Shown: piece after piece, positions 61,358-64,000 of the stretch
Numbering within the stretch: the stretch's first letter is position 1
Layout of the letters: the number at the start of each line of letters is the position of its first letter
Source of the DNA: Sipunculus nudus
Lineage: Eukaryota > Annelida > Sipuncula > Golfingiida > Sipunculidae
NCBI GenBank assembly: GCA_026874595.1
Contig: CM049318.1
Span: 47,348,456-47,412,455 of the forward strand
Direction: 5' to 3'
Length of the DNA: 64,000 nucleotides
Position numbers and translations under genes: made by a program
Notes under the pieces: generated by a model
Seen by the model: the letters and a program-made list of their open reading frames with translations, nothing else
What the model was told of the DNA's origin: nothing
The model's database searches: none

Positions 61358-62080
61358 GAAACAAAAATAGAACAAATATAGAACAACAAAACTGAAGATC
61401 ACACAGCCCAAAGTTAAATTGTAAATCACAATTATACATTCGCTGACTATATCAAACAAAGCGTTTCCTGCCACTAATAATTTAAAAAGTGTCGCTGTTA
61501 ATGTCCCTGTCACATTTATTTCATTTCAACTAATAGCCAGACAGGTGCTTTGCACAGCTGACAATCAAATGTTCATTCCCAAAATATCTCAAAATAATAG
61601 AAATTATATATCTTATTTTATGTTAAAATAAGGAAAAATACCAATGCTTACATTAAACTAATTTTACAGTAAAACCAGTTCCAAACTGAAATGAAATAAA
61701 TGCATTTCACAAGAGAAGAAATTAAATTACTGAACACAGGCAAGCAGCTTGTGTGATTTGTAATGACAATGTTTTACTCCTTTCAGCTTACTATAAGGAG
61801 GTTATATAACTCCCTTGTACTTCCTCATTACTTTGTGTTTTTTACTGACCTCTATGTCTCTTCCATTACTTAACACTATGTATATCTGTCGAAGATCATC
61901 ACCGATTTGACAATTTTAAGATGGGTCTGACCCCTTAACCGATCGGACATTCGGTCGCTCATCTTAAGATGAGAAGCCCAGTTAAGATGGGTCAAACCCA
62001 ATATCCAATCAGGATCTATAGGGATGCAGGCATACAGCCTTGAAGGAAAAAAAAAAGAACAAGCAAATTCGTGGAATTAA
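61358..62080. other. Non-coding DNA with a small inverted motif
   Basis: TTAAGATGGGTCTGACCC (61917-61935), CTCATCTTAAGATGAG (61958-61973, a perfect palindrome) and TTAAGATGGGTCAAACCC (61983-62000) form a small symmetric cluster. No gene. Confidence 0.5.
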
Positions 62081-62453
62081 TGTCCCCCGATTTGGGATCT
62101 TTTTGTTTTTCATGCTTGATAACGGCAGACAGACAAAGTGACAGACAGACAGAGAAAAGCCAGACACTCCAAAACTAATCCCAACAAAGGTATGCATGAG
62201 AGCAATGTCTGGCCAAAATTTGAATGAAATCAGATAATATTTAGGAAAGTTATCGCACGGAAAATAAAATCTGACGAACTGACAAACAGGGTGACAGACA
62301 GACAGACAGATGCCAGACACTACAAAACGAATCCCAACCAAAGTAAGCATGAGAGCAATCACTGACCAAAATTTGAATGAAATCGGATAATATTTAGGAA
62401 AGTAATGGCACATACACGAAAACCTGACAAACGGACAGACAGAGTGACAGACA

Positions 62454-62553
62454 GATAAGATAAGATAAGATAAGATAAGATAAGATAAGATAAAATAAGA
62501 TAAGATAAGATAAGATAAGATCAGATCAGATAAGATCAGATAAGATAAGATAA
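62454..62553. repeat. (GATAA)n pentanucleotide tract
   Basis: About 20 copies of GATAA, with GATCA variants. It is the tail of the minus-strand LINE fragment next to it (TTATC units at its 3' end). Confidence 0.93.
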
Positions 62554-62858
62554 CATTTATTAGCCTTCAGTTCCAGGAATTTGTTGTTGACTTGCAATTC
62601 ATTACATAAAAAAAGTAAATAAGTAAATAGATAGATAAATACATAAAAATAATACATAAAAATACATAAAAATCACACATAACATATTGACTATGCATGT
62701 AAAATTAAGCATGTAAAAATGATAAAACAGATAATTCTGCAGGTAAAACACATAATCCAAAACGTTAAATTTCTAAGAGGGTTGTGAGTTAAAAAGTTTA
62801 ATACTGTGTGGTACGAGAGATTTTGTAAAACGAGTTGTTCTGTAGAATATTGTATCTA
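62554..62858 (-). pseudogene. 3' end of a CR1-type LINE with TTATC tail
   Basis: On the minus strand, RTTRFTKSLVPHSIKLFN followed by a stop at 62773-62775 matches the conserved C-terminal end of CR1-clade LINE polyproteins (R-T-x-R-F-x-x-S-x-x-P-x-x-I-x-L-x-N). About 220 bases of 3' UTR follow, ending AATAAATGTTATC and the (TTATC)n tail. It is strongly 5'-truncated, as is typical, and inserted in a repeat unit of the hairpin-bounded element. Confidence 0.75.
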
Positions 62859-63490
62859 GGAAACCAGACACTCCAAAACCAATCCCAAACAAGGTAAGCA
62901 TAAAATCAATCACTGACCAAAATTTGAATTAAATAGGATAATATTTAGGAAAGTTATCGCTTGTAAATGAAAACCTGAGTGACAGACAAAGTGACAGACA
63001 GACAGACAGAAGCCAGACACTCCAAAACAAATCCCAACCAATGTAAGCATGAGAGCAATCACTGACCAAAATTTGAATGAAATCGGATAATATTTAGGAA
63101 AGTAAACGCATGGAAATGAAAACTTGACGGATGGACAGACAAAGTGACAGACAGACAGACAAACAGAAGCCAGACACTCCAAAACCAATCCCAACCAAGG
63201 TAAGCATGAGAACAATCACTGACCAAAATTTGAAATAAATCGAATAATATTTGGGAAAGTTATCTCACGGAAACGAAAACCTGACAGACCAAGTGACAGA
63301 CAGACAGACAGAAGCCAGACACTCAAAAACCAATCCCAACCAAGGTTTGCATGAGAGCAATCACTGACCCAAATTTGGATGAAATAGGATAATATTAAAG
63401 AAAGTTATTGCACGGAAACGAAACCTGACTGACGGACAGAGAGACAGACAGACAGACAGACGGACAGACAGGCAGACAAACCCAAAACAA

Positions 63491-63519
63491 TGTCCCCCGC
63501 ATCCGCGGAGCGGGGGACA
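63491..63519. repeat. Terminal hairpin of the second hairpin-bounded family
   Basis: Perfect 10-bp GC-rich stem, loop ATCCGCGGA. The element's other end carries the first half only (TGTCCCCCGA at 62081-62090). Confidence 0.8.
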
Positions 63520-64000
63520 AAAACAGATGAAATCAATGCTGCTCTGTGTTCCATGTGTCATACCCATTGTATATTTTTCTGATTTTCTGATCTACCGATA
63601 AACACCTACAGCTTTGAGATCTATCGGATGTATACAATTTGTAAATCCACCAATCCAGAAAGGGACTGCTATCATAAAAAAATTAAAATTAAATTACAAT
63701 TTTCTATATTATTATGTCGCCGATTCATAAATATGAGGAATGTCTGCCGGGGAGAGAGAGAGAGGGAGAGAGAGGGAGAGAGAGGGAGAGAGCGTGTTAA
63801 TTTCTTTCTTTCGTTGTTGAATTCAAATGGTTAGATGTTTTATATAATAAGTAGTAAATGGTTAATGTGTAGAAAGTTTAAACATTTAAAGGTCTTACAC
63901 CTTGAACATTGTTGATATAGTAAAAGTGTATCATATATAAGTATATAATATAGTGAATTTTAATTTATTACTATCTACTCTCGTGGAAAATCCACGGCTC
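63520..64000. other. Non-coding DNA with (GA)n
   Basis: Imperfect GAGAGAGG microsatellite at about 63750-63793; nothing else recognised. Confidence 0.6.

Larger units (their letters stand above)
62081..63519 (-). mobile_element. Second hairpin-bounded family with about 190-bp internal repeats
   Basis: Starts TGTCCCCCG and ends with a perfect 10-bp hairpin at 63491-63519 (TGTCCCCCGC, 9-base loop, GCGGGGGACA). Between are about six tandem units of 175-190 bp, marked by GTGACAGACAGACAGA, GCCAGACACTCCAAAACC, AATCCCAACCAAGGTAAGC and GACCAAAATTTGAATGAAAT. The unit is interrupted at 62454-62858 by a LINE fragment. It has the same build as the 12.1/46.8 kb family but an unrelated internal sequence. 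Strand is arbitrary. Minus-strand frames rich in SVCHFVC repeats (62009-63215) reflect the ACAGACAGA runs, not a gene. Confidence 0.72.

Noticed and set aside
62009-63567. Minus-strand frames rich in SVCHFVC
   Set aside because: They come from ACAGACAGA runs within the tandem units of a non-coding element.

Overview
This is an AT-rich, repeat-dense stretch of an animal nuclear genome with no convincing intact host protein-coding gene. The mix of elements suggests a marine invertebrate, most likely a bivalve mollusc. That mix is a LINE whose C-terminus ends in a CSSH...ENGRY-type motif, hairpin-bounded elements with internal tandem repeats (a 'pearl'-like build known from bivalves), tRNA-derived SINEs, many minisatellites and (TA)n tracts. 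The taxonomic call is inference from repeat style, not from a marker gene. Nothing looks bacterial: there are no operons or ribosome-binding-site patterns, and nearly every open frame is under about 100 codons and interrupted.

Layout: 0.85-3.7 kb is a 5'-truncated LTR retrotransposon with a gag-like and an aspartic-protease-like region, both broken, and no polymerase. Two related solo LTRs lie on the minus strand at 36.2-37.0 kb and 52.5-53.2 kb. At 6.8-11.8 kb and 54.1-58.9 kb are two copies of a roughly 5-kb composite. Each is bounded by imperfect terminal inverted repeats, each of which contains a 12-bp palindrome. Each carries an array of about 145-bp monomers followed by a dead LINE. The two copies share several inactivating lesions, so the LINE was dead before the unit was duplicated. 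At 12.1-13.1 kb and 46.8-48.0 kb are two copies of an element with a terminal hairpin and about 180-bp internal repeats. A separate family with the same architecture sits at 62.1-63.5 kb and is interrupted by the 3' end of a CR1-type LINE. tRNA-derived SINEs lie at 17.0 kb (13-bp target-site duplication and poly-A tail) and 26.8 kb. Two tiny elements with TGTTACG/CGTAACA ends and a tRNA-like core lie at 19.6 and 30.7 kb. A pair of about 630-bp inverted arms encloses 14.8-19.0 kb, and a third copy sits at 38.2 kb.

The rest is satellites and minisatellites (33, 62, 36, about 140, 46, 49, 27, 29, 33, 33 and 14 bp periods), a perfect 44-bp inverted repeat at 35.7 kb, microsatellites, and non-coding DNA in which I see nothing specific. 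Several of the longest open frames are only tandem arrays whose period is a multiple of three, and are not annotated as genes. The most notable content is the composite TIR unit that appears to have carried a dead LINE, and the parallel hairpin-plus-tandem-array architecture seen in two unrelated families.
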